Below, one piece after another: positions 34,460 through 45,429 of a DNA stretch of 64,000 bases. Position 1 is the stretch's first letter; every line of letters starts with the position of its first letter. The stretch spans positions 18,666,177 through 18,730,176 of the forward strand of contig NC_057791.1 in NCBI RefSeq assembly GCF_014905175.1, in the 5' to 3' direction. Both the position numbers and the translations under genes were made by a program. Under the pieces are notes generated by a model. The model was given only the letters and a program-made list of their open reading frames with translations, was not told the origin of the DNA and searched no databases. Origin of the DNA: Aphidius gifuensis (Eukaryota; Arthropoda; Insecta; Hymenoptera; Braconidae).

Positions 34460-35890
34460 TAAGTATAGTATGTATTTCAAAAGAAAAAAAAAAAAGAAGA
34501 AACCATTTCAACCCCTTTTTTTTCTTCTCTTGATTTACCATTGCGTTTGCTTAATTTTTTTTTTTTACCAACCACTTTTTAACTTAAAATTTCAACCCTC
34601 TTGGTGTTTTTTTTTTTTATTATTAGTTCTTATTCACTCGCTATCATTTTTGGCTAATTTTCTTTATCACCACTTCTTAACTAACTTGTTCAAAATTGTG
34701 TTAGGTATATATATAACCACATGACTTCGAGCAATGAACATATATTTGTTTTTAAAAAGAGAGAAAATAGATAACACGAATACCCTTTTTACCCCCTGCA
34801 GGGTTGTTTAGTGGATAGCACCACACTAATCATTAAAAAATACAAACATCATCCCGTTTAGGTATCTTTATTGTTGAAAATTATATGATAATTTTGGTAT
34901 TAATTTTATCTGTGATACTTGATGATGTTGATGTACTATGCTAGTTTGATTTATAATTGGCTTTTTATATTAATGTTCGATTAGTGACCACCAAAGGCTG
35001 AAAAGAGAGCTAAAAGATAGATCCTGAAATGGGGAAAATTTAATTATATATGTCTGTGATTATAAACTTGGTAGAATCATTAGTTGAGGGTGTCTTTGCT
35101 AGAGTATTTCCATGTAGGATGTAGTGTATTAACGCGTTGTACCGGTTTTAGAAATTATGGCATTATGGATAAATTACACCACCCAGACCAGTATATTAAA
35201 ATAAATCATTTGAAAACAATCCTGTCAAAAAATTATATATATAAATAAATAATATATTTATAAAAAATATAATAAAAAATTAAATATGTAAATAATTTTT
35301 TATAATTTTATATTATTTTATAATAAAAAAAATATTTTTTATATAAAATTTAAAATTAATTTTACTTTTAAATTAATGTATTAAAAATAATACTTTTAAA
35401 TTAAAATGATATATTATATTTTTTTAAGTATTATTTTTTTATATTTAGGGTAAGATGCAAAATACGTTGTATAATGATTATTTTTATTTTTTATTTGTTT
35501 TTTTTTTTTTTCACTGTAGATTTACATTTTGATAAAGTAATTTTCCATTTTTATCTCATTGATTTAAAATTTACATTTTGCATTAGAGCCTAAAATTATG
35601 TATGAAGATGCTTTTTTTTTTGCATTATATTTATTTTTATAATACAAACAAATTTTGAGGTAAAATTTGCTTATGCATAAACTTTGCCATGTTAAATTTT
35701 TGGAATGTTAATATTCCGGCAATTTTGTGGTTGGAATGCTCGACTAAACTAGTTCTAAGGGACATCAAATCGCTCGGTCAACCATAAAGTTGACCTATAT
35801 GATGAGTATCTAATGAATGCTGACATAATTACCACAAAATAGGCATATATTAATAAATGTATTCAAGTGTATATTTGTTTGTTTGTATGT
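34460..35890. other. AT-rich non-coding stretch
   Basis: Poly-T tracts, then extremely AT-rich DNA. No gene is seen. Confidence 0.5.
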
Positions 35891-35893
35891 ATG

Positions 35894-35906
35894 TATATAT
35901 ATAAAA
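35894..35906 (+). promoter_or_regulatory. TATA-like box
   Basis: TATATATATAAAA lies 62-74 bp upstream of the ATG at 35968. A start of transcription 25-35 bp downstream would leave a 5' UTR of about 40 nt. TATA strings are common in this AT-rich DNA, so this is supportive only. Confidence 0.3.
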
Positions 35907-35967
35907 CGCAACGGTTAGTTAAAGTTTATAAAGAAGATAAAGGCAAACTTGCTTCATCCACAAAGGC

Positions 35968-36216
35968 ATGTTCTTGTTGTTGGTGGTTTCTTGTTTGTTG
36001 TGTTTCATAGCTTGGACTTATTGTTACGAACCAAAACTACAGCACAGAAAATATGCAAGTGTGGATGTATATATACCAAAAGACCATGAGAATGAACTTG
36101 CATCCACAAAACTCTTGGTGTTTAAATTATTTATTTATGTACGAGAAACAATTCTTGAAGGTCTGTTATATGAAGATTCATTAAGAATCTTTTTAACCAG
36201 CTCAAGTTTTACTTGA
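35968..36216 (+). CDS. Candidate small secreted or membrane-anchored protein, 82 residues
   Basis: An intronless frame starts with ATG and a textbook hydrophobic leader (MFLLLVVSCLLCFIAWTYCY, residues 1-20). A basic segment follows (KLQHRKYASVDVYIPKDHE), then an amphipathic C-terminal part with KLLVFKLFIYVRETILEGLL. Codon use is coding-like throughout (GAA, CCA, CTA, CAG, GAC, CAT), unlike the poly-T-driven frames elsewhere. The leader could be a cleaved signal peptide or an N-terminal anchor. AATAAA occurs near 36421. The gene lies 300 bp left of the large inverted repeat and points towards it. No family is recognised. Confidence 0.5.
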   Translation: MFLLLVVSCLLCFIAWTYCYEPKLQHRKYASVDVYIPKDHENELASTKLLVFKLFIYVRETILEGLLYEDSLRIFLTSSSFT

Positions 36217-37182
36217 AGTTTTCGAAAATCCTTCTGGGATTGGTTTACTCATATGGCTTTTAATTAATTGTGAAATTATTTTGGATTTTTTTATCAACAA
36301 AAAAAAAATACCGAAGAATTGACGACGATAAGTTTTTTAATTTTAAAACAATTGATAAATATAAATTAAAATATGTAATTTAAATTTTTAAAAAAGTCTT
36401 TGAATAATCATTTTTTAAATAATAAAAAAAAAAGCGAAATTAAATTAAATACAACAGAGACAAATCGACCATGTACATATAATTTTATGACAGTCTTATG
36501 TCGTATATTTTTTTATGATGAATGCACTGACCTCAGACAATGAAAAAAAAAATATTCACACTGTCTGAAGTTTTAAAAATAAATATTACTAATAATAATA
36601 ATGATGGTAATAAAAAACACGTCATAAAACAGTGCATATACAAAAAAGGTAAAATAATAATAATTATAAAAAAAGACCCTTTAATTTTGACAGACACAGG
36701 AGTCACGATGTTGAGATTCTATTTGTTTACGTTTTTTTTTTCTCATTTTTATTTTGTCTTTAATAAATTTTACTTCAACCCACTTGGCTGCTTAATTTTT
36801 AATTATTATTTTTATATGATTTAATTTGATTATTGATTTAAAAAAAAATTAAATTTATATTAAGTATTTTTATTATTTATTTTTGAGATTTATATCAAGC
36901 ACTATTGTTTTGCACCGTTTTTTTTCTTAACTTCAAAAAAAACATATGGGCTGATGGAGTTAAAGGTGTGTGTGTCAGTGTGTGTGTTTATTTACTAATC
37001 GCACAATGCAAAACAACCTTGACATGATGGTGGCAATGGTGATCTATATATATTATGTTTTTTTTTTTCTGCCCTGTGGAGCGAGAGAGATCACACATTG
37101 ATAGAAAGAAATAAACACAATAAAAAAAATAAATAATTACTAAAAGATGTATAACACTGAATAATAATAAAAATAAAATTAC

Positions 37183-37203
37183 CTTAGGTGTCAACAGGTC
37201 CAT
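37183..37203 (-). CDS. Left-arm short first coding exon (MDLLTPK)
   Basis: On the minus strand, an ATG at 37203 begins MDLLTPK and the exon ends at AAG|GTAATT. The preceding GGAGTTTGTCAAGGACATC is conserved in the right arm. The reading frame around the ATG is the same in both arms, although the arms differ by one in-frame codon loss. No downstream exon was found on the left side. Confidence 0.3.
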
Positions 37204-37524
37204 GATGTCCTTGACAAACTCCAAAACACGTAAATATTAAATTCACTCACAATATTGTCATTCACTATATACACACATTTTCTTAATACATAAAAATAAT
37301 AAAAAGACTATATTTAAATAATTGATTACCAAAAATCAACAAGACAAATTACGCTATGTACGCCCCTTCAAGCCGACTAACATAATTTTTACTCAACATG
37401 GTGTTGCAATGAGATGACAAAATGGCCATGACAATGATGTAAAAAAAATTGTCAATAAATAAATCGATTATCCCTCATATACCTAACCATCCATCTAAAA
37501 TATATGAAAATTATTTTCACTCAC

Positions 37525-37815
37525 GTTATAAATAAAAATAAAAAAATAATATTTATAAATTATATTCATTAGCTTGCGAATAAAATAACTATGAATAATG
37601 CTCAAAAATGTCAATGTTTTCAACGGCGTCCTTTTTTTTACTCATCTCACGATTAACACACAAAATAAAACTACACTTTGATAACACCATTGTGATGTCC
37701 ACTATTTAAACTATGCAATTGTTATAATTTTAGAAATTAATTCGCACTTGTAATAAATAAAATTTACTCAAATATTTATGACTGACACGAGCGTGGGTGA
37801 CCACCAACCATAACT
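37525..37815 (-). other. Left-arm candidate 5' exon
   Basis: It begins at an initiator-like TTCAGTTA (A at 37815) and ends at a donor AAC|GTGAGT (37519-37524 on the minus strand). Both sites are conserved in the right arm. The small frames within it differ between the arms because an oligo-A run has 8 versus 10 bases, so it is probably untranslated. Confidence 0.35.
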
Positions 37816-38077
37816 GAATTTGTTTTTTTTTTTTTTTTTCTCGAGTGAGACAGCGACAGCGACAATCAACTAGGGGTGAAAGACAGAAACACAAGAAAAA
37901 AAAAAAAACAAAACTTTAACTGCGAATAAATACACAAACAATTAGAATACTATAAATTATAAATAATTTTTATTAATAAATGTAACAATTAGTCTAATCA
38001 TTTTAATTTAATAATTAATATAAACAAAAAAACGTATATTTATTTATTTGTAATTTTATGATTGGTTAATTTATGCC

Positions 38078-38156
38078 AATCGGTAATGTCGGAATGGCGC
38101 AATTATTTATTACTTATTCAAATTATTGACGACTGCGCATTCCGACATTATCGGTT
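38078..38156. promoter_or_regulatory. Central palindromic element of the inverted repeat
   Basis: AATCGGTAATGTCGGAATGG (continuing CGCA, from 38078) and TGCGCATTCCGACATTATCG (from 38134) are reverse complements with two mismatches and one indel. They flank a 32-bp AT-rich spacer. They remain conserved although the sequence on both sides of them has diverged completely, suggesting a retained binding site for a shared bidirectional promoter. Confidence 0.6.
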
Positions 38157-38417
38157 AAAAAAAACAACCTAATAAAAAAATATTTATAAACAAAATTTTA
38201 ATAATTAATTTTAATGAGTAATTTGATATATCAGTATGAATTAATTTTATGTTTGACACATTAAATTTTATTTTAATTGTTAATAGCAATATATATTTGT
38301 ATATTTTTAATTTTAGTTGATCTGTGATTGATGTTTATTTTTTTTTTTGTTTCTCTCTCTCCTCTAGTTGATTGTCGCTGTCGCTGTCTCACTCGAGAAA
38401 AAAAAAAAAAGAAGTTC

Positions 38418-38710
38418 AGTTATTGTCGCTCGTCACCCACGCTCCGGTCAGTCATGAATATTTGAGTAAATTTTATTTATTACAAGTGCGAATTAATTTC
38501 TAAAATTATAACAATTGCATAGTTTAAATAGTGGACATCACAATGGTGTTATCAAAGTGTAGTTTTATTTTGTGTGTTAATAGTGAGATGAGTAAAAAAA
38601 AAAGGACGCCGTTGAGAACATTGACATTTTTGAGCATTATTCATAGTTATTTTATTCGCAAGCTAATGAATATAATTTATAAATATTATTTTTTTATTTT
38701 TATTTATAAC
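38418..38710 (+). other. Right-arm candidate promoter start and 5' exon
   Basis: TTCAGTTA (A at 38418) matches the arthropod initiator. CGGTCAG at +28 to +34 resembles a downstream promoter element. A conserved block lies just upstream (GATTGTCGCTGTCGCTGTC). The exon would end at AAC|GTGAGT (38711). Together with the mirrored left start at 37815 this gives two divergent starts about 600 bp apart. Confidence 0.38.
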
Positions 38711-39072
38711 GTGAGTGAAAATAATTTTCATATATTTTAGATGGATGGTTAGGTATATGAGGGATAATCGATTTATTTATTGACAATTTTTTTTACATCA
38801 TTGTCATGGCCATTTTGTCATCTCATTGCAACACTGCTCCCCCGCGAGGAAAAAAAATCATGTTAGTCGGCCATTGTTTAATCTTATAGTTAGGGGGAAT
38901 GTACATAGGTCGTGAATTTTTATTTTCGTCTTGTTGATTTTTTTTTTTTGGTATTTAATTATAATATAGTATAGTCTTTTTATTATTTTTAATTGAGATG
39001 TGTATATAGTGACTGACAATATTGTGAGTGAATTTATTATTTATTCATATTTTGGAGTTTGCCAAGGACATC

Positions 39073-39090
39073 ATGGACCTGACATGCGAG
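39073..39090 (+). CDS. Right-arm short first coding exon (MDLTCE)
   Basis: ATG at 39073 follows a conserved GGAGTTTGCCAAGGACATC and reads MDLTCE up to a strong donor GAG|GTACGT (phase 0). The upstream TTTTGGAG may act as a weak acceptor joining it to the 38418 exon. Confidence 0.33.
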
Positions 39091-40042
39091 GTACGTAATT
39101 TTATTTTCATATTTTAATTATTTTTTCGCCGTAAATTAATATTATATTTTTATATTCAAATGTTTTACATACATATTTCAATGTGTATTGATTTTTTTTA
39201 TTGACTAAAATTGAGTTTTTGTTTCGATCAGTGTGAGGTGTGTTGCTCTCTCTCTCTCACGGCAGGAAAAAAAAAAATAGACCACCATATTGTGTCAAGG
39301 TTGTTTTGCATTGTGCGATTAGTAAATAAACACACACACTGACACACACACCTTTAACTCCATCAGCCCATATGTTTTTTTGGAGTTAAAAAAAAAATGC
39401 AAAACAATACCTGATAAATTTTAAATATGATAGTCAATAAGTTAATTTCTTTTTCTAAAATCAATAATTAAATTCAACTATAATATTATAAAAAAATAAT
39501 AATTGAAAAATACGTAATATATAAAGTAAAAGAAAAAAAAAAAAAAAACAATAAATGGAATCACGACAAACACGCCTGTCAAAATAAAGGGTCTTTTTTA
39601 TTATTATCATTATATATTTTTTTTTTGTATACAATGCAGTTTTACGACACTTTTTCTATCGGCATCATTATTATTTTCAATATTATTTTTTTTAATTTTT
39701 TTGCAACCACCAGACAATGTGACTTTTTTTTTTTCATTGTCTAAGGTCAGTTAAACCTTCGTTTAAAATATAGATTGTTATATCTCAATTTAAATCAGAT
39801 CTGTATAATCTTTGACCTTGAATTTTTTCCAATCAAATTTTCGTTTTAATTTAATTTTTTATTTTAAAATTTTTATTGTAACTTTATTTTCAAATTTTTC
39901 ATAAATCGACAATTAAAAATATAACAAGAAAATAGTATTTATAATTAATTTAGTTCCAACAATTTTCAACACTGTGCAGGAGTACGTCATAGTACATTAA
40001 CACGAGTCTTTTTAATCATCCCTTCAAATTTTTTATTTACAG

Positions 40043-40189
40043 TCTCTATCAGTTGAGCTTCTGATATATGATGCTAGTAAAATCCAAAATGCTAAAACGT
40101 TTTTCTTATATCACGTTTTTATTATCTATCTTTATCCATGTGTATATTTTTTTTCCCTCAGAATTACTTACATATTTTCACGTATATAA
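40043..40189 (+). CDS. Candidate second coding exon of the right-arm gene
   Basis: A good acceptor (TTCAAATTTTTTATTTACAG) ends at 40042. In phase 0, which matches the donor at 39090, the frame is open for 48 codons to TAA. It begins SLSVELLIYDASKIQNAKTF and continues as a hydrophobic stretch with a potential membrane segment. The joined product would be about 54 residues. The first 20 residues are coding-like and the rest is more AT-driven, so an internal donor (GATGCTA|GTAAAA near 40076) is possible. No family is recognised. Confidence 0.33.
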   Translation, partial: SLSVELLIYDASKIQNAKTFFLYHVFIIYLYPCVYFFSLRITYIFSRI

Positions 40190-43100
40190 TATTGCACAAA
40201 GAGGGGCCGAACTACCAACCCTTAACAATATGTATATCATCACGAAAACTATTGTAATTTTAACCTTGAAAGAATGTCAATTGTTTATCTTTAAATATTT
40301 ATAATTTTATTTTTAAAAAATGACAGTGTTTTTTTCCAAAGATACTTTGCCTAGAAAATTATTTAAAAAACTATATTTATTATTAAAAAAAAAATCTGTA
40401 TACAATGATACTTGGATTTAATTTATTTTCGTTAAAAAAAAAACGAGGTTTTTTTTTTTTTTTTTGACGTATGACCAATAGGGTACATTACCATTGGCTC
40501 AAATCCACCTATGACAATGAAACCAGACGGGCCATTTTTATCGTTGTTTTATTAACAAGCACACTGGGCGTTTGCTCATTGACAATAGAAAGGGTCGTGT
40601 ATATAATGTTAGTGAACTCTCTGTGGTATATCTCATTGTTACTGTGTTAAAAATATAAATTTTAGTCATACAATCAAGTAGTTTAGTACACGACCAGTCA
40701 GTCATTGTCCATGATCTTATTAAAATCAAATTTACAATATAATAATTTTAATTTCAACGACAATCATTGTTACAGTTGAAAATAAAATTAAAAATCAATT
40801 TTCAAATGTGAGCTTGCATGTCGAATCTGATTATTTTTTTAATTTTACTCATTCTTCTTTCGACACTTGTTTTTTTTTTTTTTTCTTTTTTACTTTGCTT
40901 TTTGTGTGCGTGATAAATAGATCGTGTGTGGCAAATTATTTGCCAGCACAAAATGGCATCATTTGATGATCTTTTGTGTTGTGATATATTCAAAAATATG
41001 ATGATATCCACCTGGTTAAAAAATAAAATATATCTATACAATTTTTAAGTCATTCAAACGTATATAAATTAAGGAAAAAATTAATAGCAGCTGTTGAAAT
41101 TGTTTAGAAATTTTAAATATTAAATTTGTAAAATTGATAAAAAATTCATTTATAGTATTAAGAGTTGTCAATTAAATATTAATAATATCTTAAAATATAT
41201 TATATGAAGATATTTCGAAAGATAAATTATGATTGTGCATAATATTTTTGTTGATCAAGTAGATTTATCCGATTTAAAAATTACAACCAATTTATGAAAT
41301 ATTTTCCGCGCGCAGCGTGATGCGCGTCCCATCGGTGATAAAATTTGTGTGAAGCTTTGGGCCTCCTCTCGTACGATTTATTGAAACGCCCCGTGTGCAA
41401 CATATTTGAGAGCCAGGTACATAAATATTCTCAAGCCAAACGGTATATTGTACAGAAAAAAACAAAAAATAAAAACAATAAAAAAAAATAAAGAATAAAA
41501 AGAACAAACTCAATATTCAACTTCGCACGTGCGCTGCTTTTAAACTTCACATATATATATTCTGTACACTCAACAACTAGGCAGTGAAATATATTTTCAA
41601 ATTTTGAAAAAAATAATAAAACATAAAAAGTTGAAAAATAAAATTAAACAAGATTACAAAAATAGTCTAGGCAACGCAGGATAGCGATGTCCTCAAAAAA
41701 AATATTTAAAAAAAATTAAATTCCATTGAAAGTCAGCGAAATAATTTTTTTTTTTTAAATTATCAATATATTAAATAAATAATAAATTGATAATTATAAT
41801 TATAATTGTTGTTTTTTATAAATTATTATTATTTTTTGGATGAAATTAAAATTTTTATTTTTCTGGTTTTAAAAGAATTTAAAAAAATTATTTAAATAAT
41901 ATTTGATAATTAAATAAAATTATAAAATTCAGTAATGTTTGACAGTGTTATTTTTAAATTTATTCCAAGAGAAAAAAAGAAATGTAAAAAAAAAGTTGGA
42001 GACAGTCAGGAAAAAAACGATTCCCGTGGTGACATAGTACTGAAATTGGACTGAAAGATGAATAGGACAACATTTTAAAATGACCTTCGAACCAAAACAA
42101 GCAATTTGACAATAGGACATTTCTTGATATATTATTTCGTGACAAGTGTTTTTGTTCTTCATCAAGGTCAATTTTGTATATCTATTCAATGTAAAACCGT
42201 AATTTTAGTTTAGCACAAGCATCACAAAGAAGATCGTTAACTAAAAAGAAAATAAAAGAAATTGTATAAAAAAAAACTAAATTTTCACTAAACTGTCCAG
42301 GTATAGAAATACCTGTATAGATAAAATAAAAATAAAAATTTAAATAGAACTTAGAAACAGGAAGACGGTAGATTTTAAAAGTCGCAACAGAAAAAAAAAA
42401 AAAATGCAAAATCTGAATCACTGCCAGTTGTGTCTTGGAAATTGAACGTATGTGACATGGTTTTTTTTTTTTACGTGGCATAGAAGTGTTCAGTGGTGAC
42501 TGTATGATCTGTGCTTGCAGCTCATACTGATGAATTTTTATTTAAAATTTTTTAAATATACTTGATATATTAAGTCTTTAGAATGTTGGGGTTTTTCATG
42601 ATACGTCAATATCAAGTGCACAATAACCCCTTCTTGAATTCCCATTTATCTAGTGGCTTTCCATGTGTTGTTAGGAAAAAACTTTTTCCATTAAACCGAT
42701 ACATTGCTGTATCGAATGACAATTTACGATCATGCTGATAATAATTTTTAAACTTTTTATAATAATATACAAAGACGCGTCACTTTGAATAATCAGTTTA
42801 TTTATTATTTTTTTTTATATGGATATAAAATAGATGATTACAATTGTGTTATTTATATATGTGAGTATTGATTGACAGTTTACGAGATTATATATGGATG
42901 CAATGTCAACAGTATAATTGTTAGATATTTATGCACATACATTGTTATGATTTATATCGATCCAACAGACTGAATGAGCTATATGCTTCTGTGTCCGTTT
43001 GATTAACATTTAAACAAATCGTGTTTACATCTTTTGCTCTTTTTAATTTTAATTATACTTTTTTTTTTTACATTTCCAATGAGATTGCATATTTCAATTT

Positions 43101-44423
43101 GTTATCTTCATAGAGATTTTTTTATATAATTATTAGATTTTTGCTTATATAACATCAGCGTAATTTTTTTAAAACACGGTATTAAAAATAGAATTTTACT
43201 AACAGTGTTAGCTGACAATTTGAAATTAATTGTTGTTAGATTGCTGATAAATCTTGTTGTATTAATAGTTGTTACATAAAATTGGAAATGAATTTTTTTT
43301 TGTCATTCTCATTGAAAAACAATTCATGCTTGTATTTTGTATCCAAAAAAAAAAAAATTTCGACGGGTAGAAAAAATATTTCTCCGAACCGAAAAAAAAA
43401 AAGTATTGACACCGCAAGTAATATATATATGAATTAATCTTAGAATGAATTTTCGTCTGGCATAAAATTTAACGTTATAAAAAAAAAAAAAAAAAAGAAA
43501 AAAATGAATTTAAAAAGTTTGTTTTCACATAAAACTTCACATAAATAAAGTACCGTCGGAGGAAGCAACTTATAATGTGTATTGCCTGGTCAAAAAATAA
43601 ATCACTGCTACTCGATCTGTATCGCAATGCTATATAATTATACCTCTTACGCCAAGTACCAGATAATGTCTTAATCACAAAAGGCCAGTTACAAGCATAC
43701 ACTAACTTAAAAAAAATGAAAAAGACATTCAACGAACAAATAAGTGAGTGCATATACAATATACATACGTGATGATAACCTGATATAAAGTGTTAAATAT
43801 TGAAACTCAATATCAAAAATACATTTTTATATAAAAATAATAATTTTAATTTATATATGAGATAGCGATCAGTAATAATAATATAGTTTAATTATAAAAA
43901 AAAACCTATGAAAAATTGCATCAATATACTTCAGAGTTCAGTGTGAATAATTGCTGCTTATGATGAGTAATAAAACAGGTTCAGTTATATATAATAAAAA
44001 AAATTAGAAAAAAAAAAACAAAAAAGTAACAAAGACTGGACTTGGTTCAGTGGCACTTCATTGTATGGATAGACAAAATGAGAAATATATATTTCAGAGT
44101 ATATTTCCCTTCCAGCCATGATTCAACTCCCACCACTAATACCGCCCTTGCATATAAATCCACCAGACATTCATCTCTCGTTCTCTTTTACTCTCTCCTC
44201 TGTCTCTCTCAATGCGTAGCACATGGAATTTATATTTGCTTGCATATATGAGTAAATTGTGTGAAGCTTTATTTATTTTTTTTTATTTGCAAATGATCAG
44301 TATATTTTATGACAAATATTATTAATAATATAATATTAATAACATTGTCGAAGTAAAAATTATAAAATTAATTCTAATAATAGTATAGAATCGTAATTTT
44401 TAATAGAGCAATTTTTGATTATA
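40190..44423. other. Mostly AT-rich non-coding region
   Basis: A CpG-rich patch at 41300-41400 (CCGCGCGCAGCGTGATGCGCG) may be regulatory; its minus-strand open frame runs into A/T noise. A 31-codon frame at 40958 (MASFDDLLCCDIFKNMMIST) has a good Kozak context but no other support. Nothing else is assignable. Confidence 0.4.
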
Positions 44424-44711
44424 TTATACAGGTGAGGTGAGGTTTATCGCTTTCACTTCTACTGTGCGACAATTTTTGTCGTACTTTGTCTGACTCATGA
44501 TCACAAACAATTTCGAGGCTGGACTTATAAACTTGCACTGGAGATCAGTGAAGTTGTCTGTGAGACTTTGTATATATTTATATATATGTGGAGGACAATT
44601 TTTTTTTAGATTTATTTTTATTTGTATTAGTAGTTTACATGTATATGACTTGTCATAGTATTGTGGATAGACTGCATTGTGTGTGAGAAACGTGAACACG
44701 AGGAGTTTAAT
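44424..44711 (-). CDS. Candidate coding exon, unknown product
   Basis: On the minus strand the frame is open for 95 codons down to TAA at 44424-44426. It is protein-like along most of its length (NAVYPQYYDKSYTCKLLIQ, then SLTDNFTDLQCKFISPASKL and SQTKYDKNCRTVEVKAINLT), with four Cys and varied codon use. No ATG lies near its 5' end; the first is at residue 73. It therefore probably starts at a splice site, possibly AAAGTCTCACAG before residue DNFTDLQ. The 3' end CACCT|GTATAA could also be a donor. No family is recognised. It lies beside the GC-rich patch at 44.7 kb. Confidence 0.38.
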   Translation of the reverse strand: MKLLVFTFLTHNAVYPQYYDKSYTCKLLIQIKINLKKNCPPHIYKYIQSLTDNFTDLQCKFISPASKLFVIMSQTKYDKNCRTVEVKAINLTSPV

Positions 44712-44870
44712 CTATCCTGCGGTGCGGCGTTGGAGAAGCAGCGCCGCGTGGTGGTACATGGTGGGGACTATCGGCCGTAAACCATCCGCGGTGAACATTT
44801 AACTCACGTATTGCCATCCGACAAGTTTGCTTTGACCCACGAGAGAGAGTTACGCGAATATTTGAGAATA
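44700..44870. promoter_or_regulatory. GC-rich promoter-like patch
   Basis: A sharply delimited CpG-rich block with CGGTGCGGCGTTGGAGAAGC, CAGCGCCGCGTGG and CATCCGCGGTGAAC, ending in a GAGAGAGAG motif. It separates the minus-strand frame at 44.4 kb from the plus-strand start-like segment at 45.35 kb, so it may be a bidirectional promoter. Confidence 0.35.
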
Positions 44871-45346
44871 ATATTAAAGCAATATTTATTTATTTATTAT
44901 TTTATTTAAAAATTCAAAGTAATATCAAGATGCAATAAAAATCAAATATATTTATAATAATTTATTCTAATCGTGAAATTAAGTTATTAACGTTTGTTAT
45001 TTTATATTTTTTTTTTGATCATATTATTTTATATTAAATTATTTATTCTGTTATATTTTGAGAAAAAAAAAAAAAACAAAATTTGATATTTATTAATTTT
45101 ATTTGGATAAAAGTTTTTTGTTATTCTTTGGTGATAGTAAAGAAAAAAGAATTATTTTTATAATTAATATTTTCATAATAATTTCAATAAGTAAATATAA
45201 AAGTTTTACGGAGTTTTATTTTTCTTTTTATTTGACAATAATAAAAGGATTAAATAAATCGTCAAATAGAAAAGAAAAAGCATTGAAAAAAAAAAAGAAA
45301 AGAAAAAAGTAAAACTAGGACAATTTTATTTGGTTTTTATTTTGTC

Positions 45347-45428
45347 ATGAAAACGGAATGGAGATCTCCACTTCTACTTCTACTTGTGGTGACACTCTTC
45401 ATTTGAGATATCGACTTTACCGCAAAAC
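45347..45428 (+). other. Possible 5' exon with a signal-peptide-like micro-ORF
   Basis: ATG at 45347 reads MKTEWRSPLLLLLVVTLFI and then TGA. A good donor (AAACG|GTAAGC) follows at 45429. The leader looks like a signal peptide, but the stop precedes the donor, so this is either a short upstream ORF in a 5' exon or an altered gene start. Confidence 0.22.
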
Positions 45429-45429
45429 G

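Larger units (their letters stand above)
36523..39754. repeat. 3.2-kb inverted repeat with ~1.6-kb arms
   Basis: Left arm 36523-38101 and right arm 38134-39754 are imperfect reverse complements. The outer ends match (ACTGACCTCAGACAATG against CATTGTCTAAGGTCAGT), as do internal blocks: AAAGACCCTTT with AAAGGGTCTTT, a (GT)/(AC) block next to GTTTATTTACTAATCGCACA, and the long block 37360-37866 against 38365-38870. That block looks more than 90% identical over most of its length. About 200 bp on each side of the centre are unrelated. No target-site duplication is visible, so this is better read as a duplicated segment than as a transposon. Confidence 0.95.

Noticed and set aside
38541..38740. 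Conserved coding ORF (MVLSKCSFILCVN...) within the right arm
   Set aside because: The left-arm counterpart is frameshifted by an oligo-A length difference, so the frame is not conserved between copies.
36523..39754. Foldback (long terminal inverted repeat) transposon
   Set aside because: No target-site duplication at the ends, a central part unrelated between arms, and promoter-exon order conserved in both arms; a duplicated gene start fits better, though a transposon is not fully excluded.
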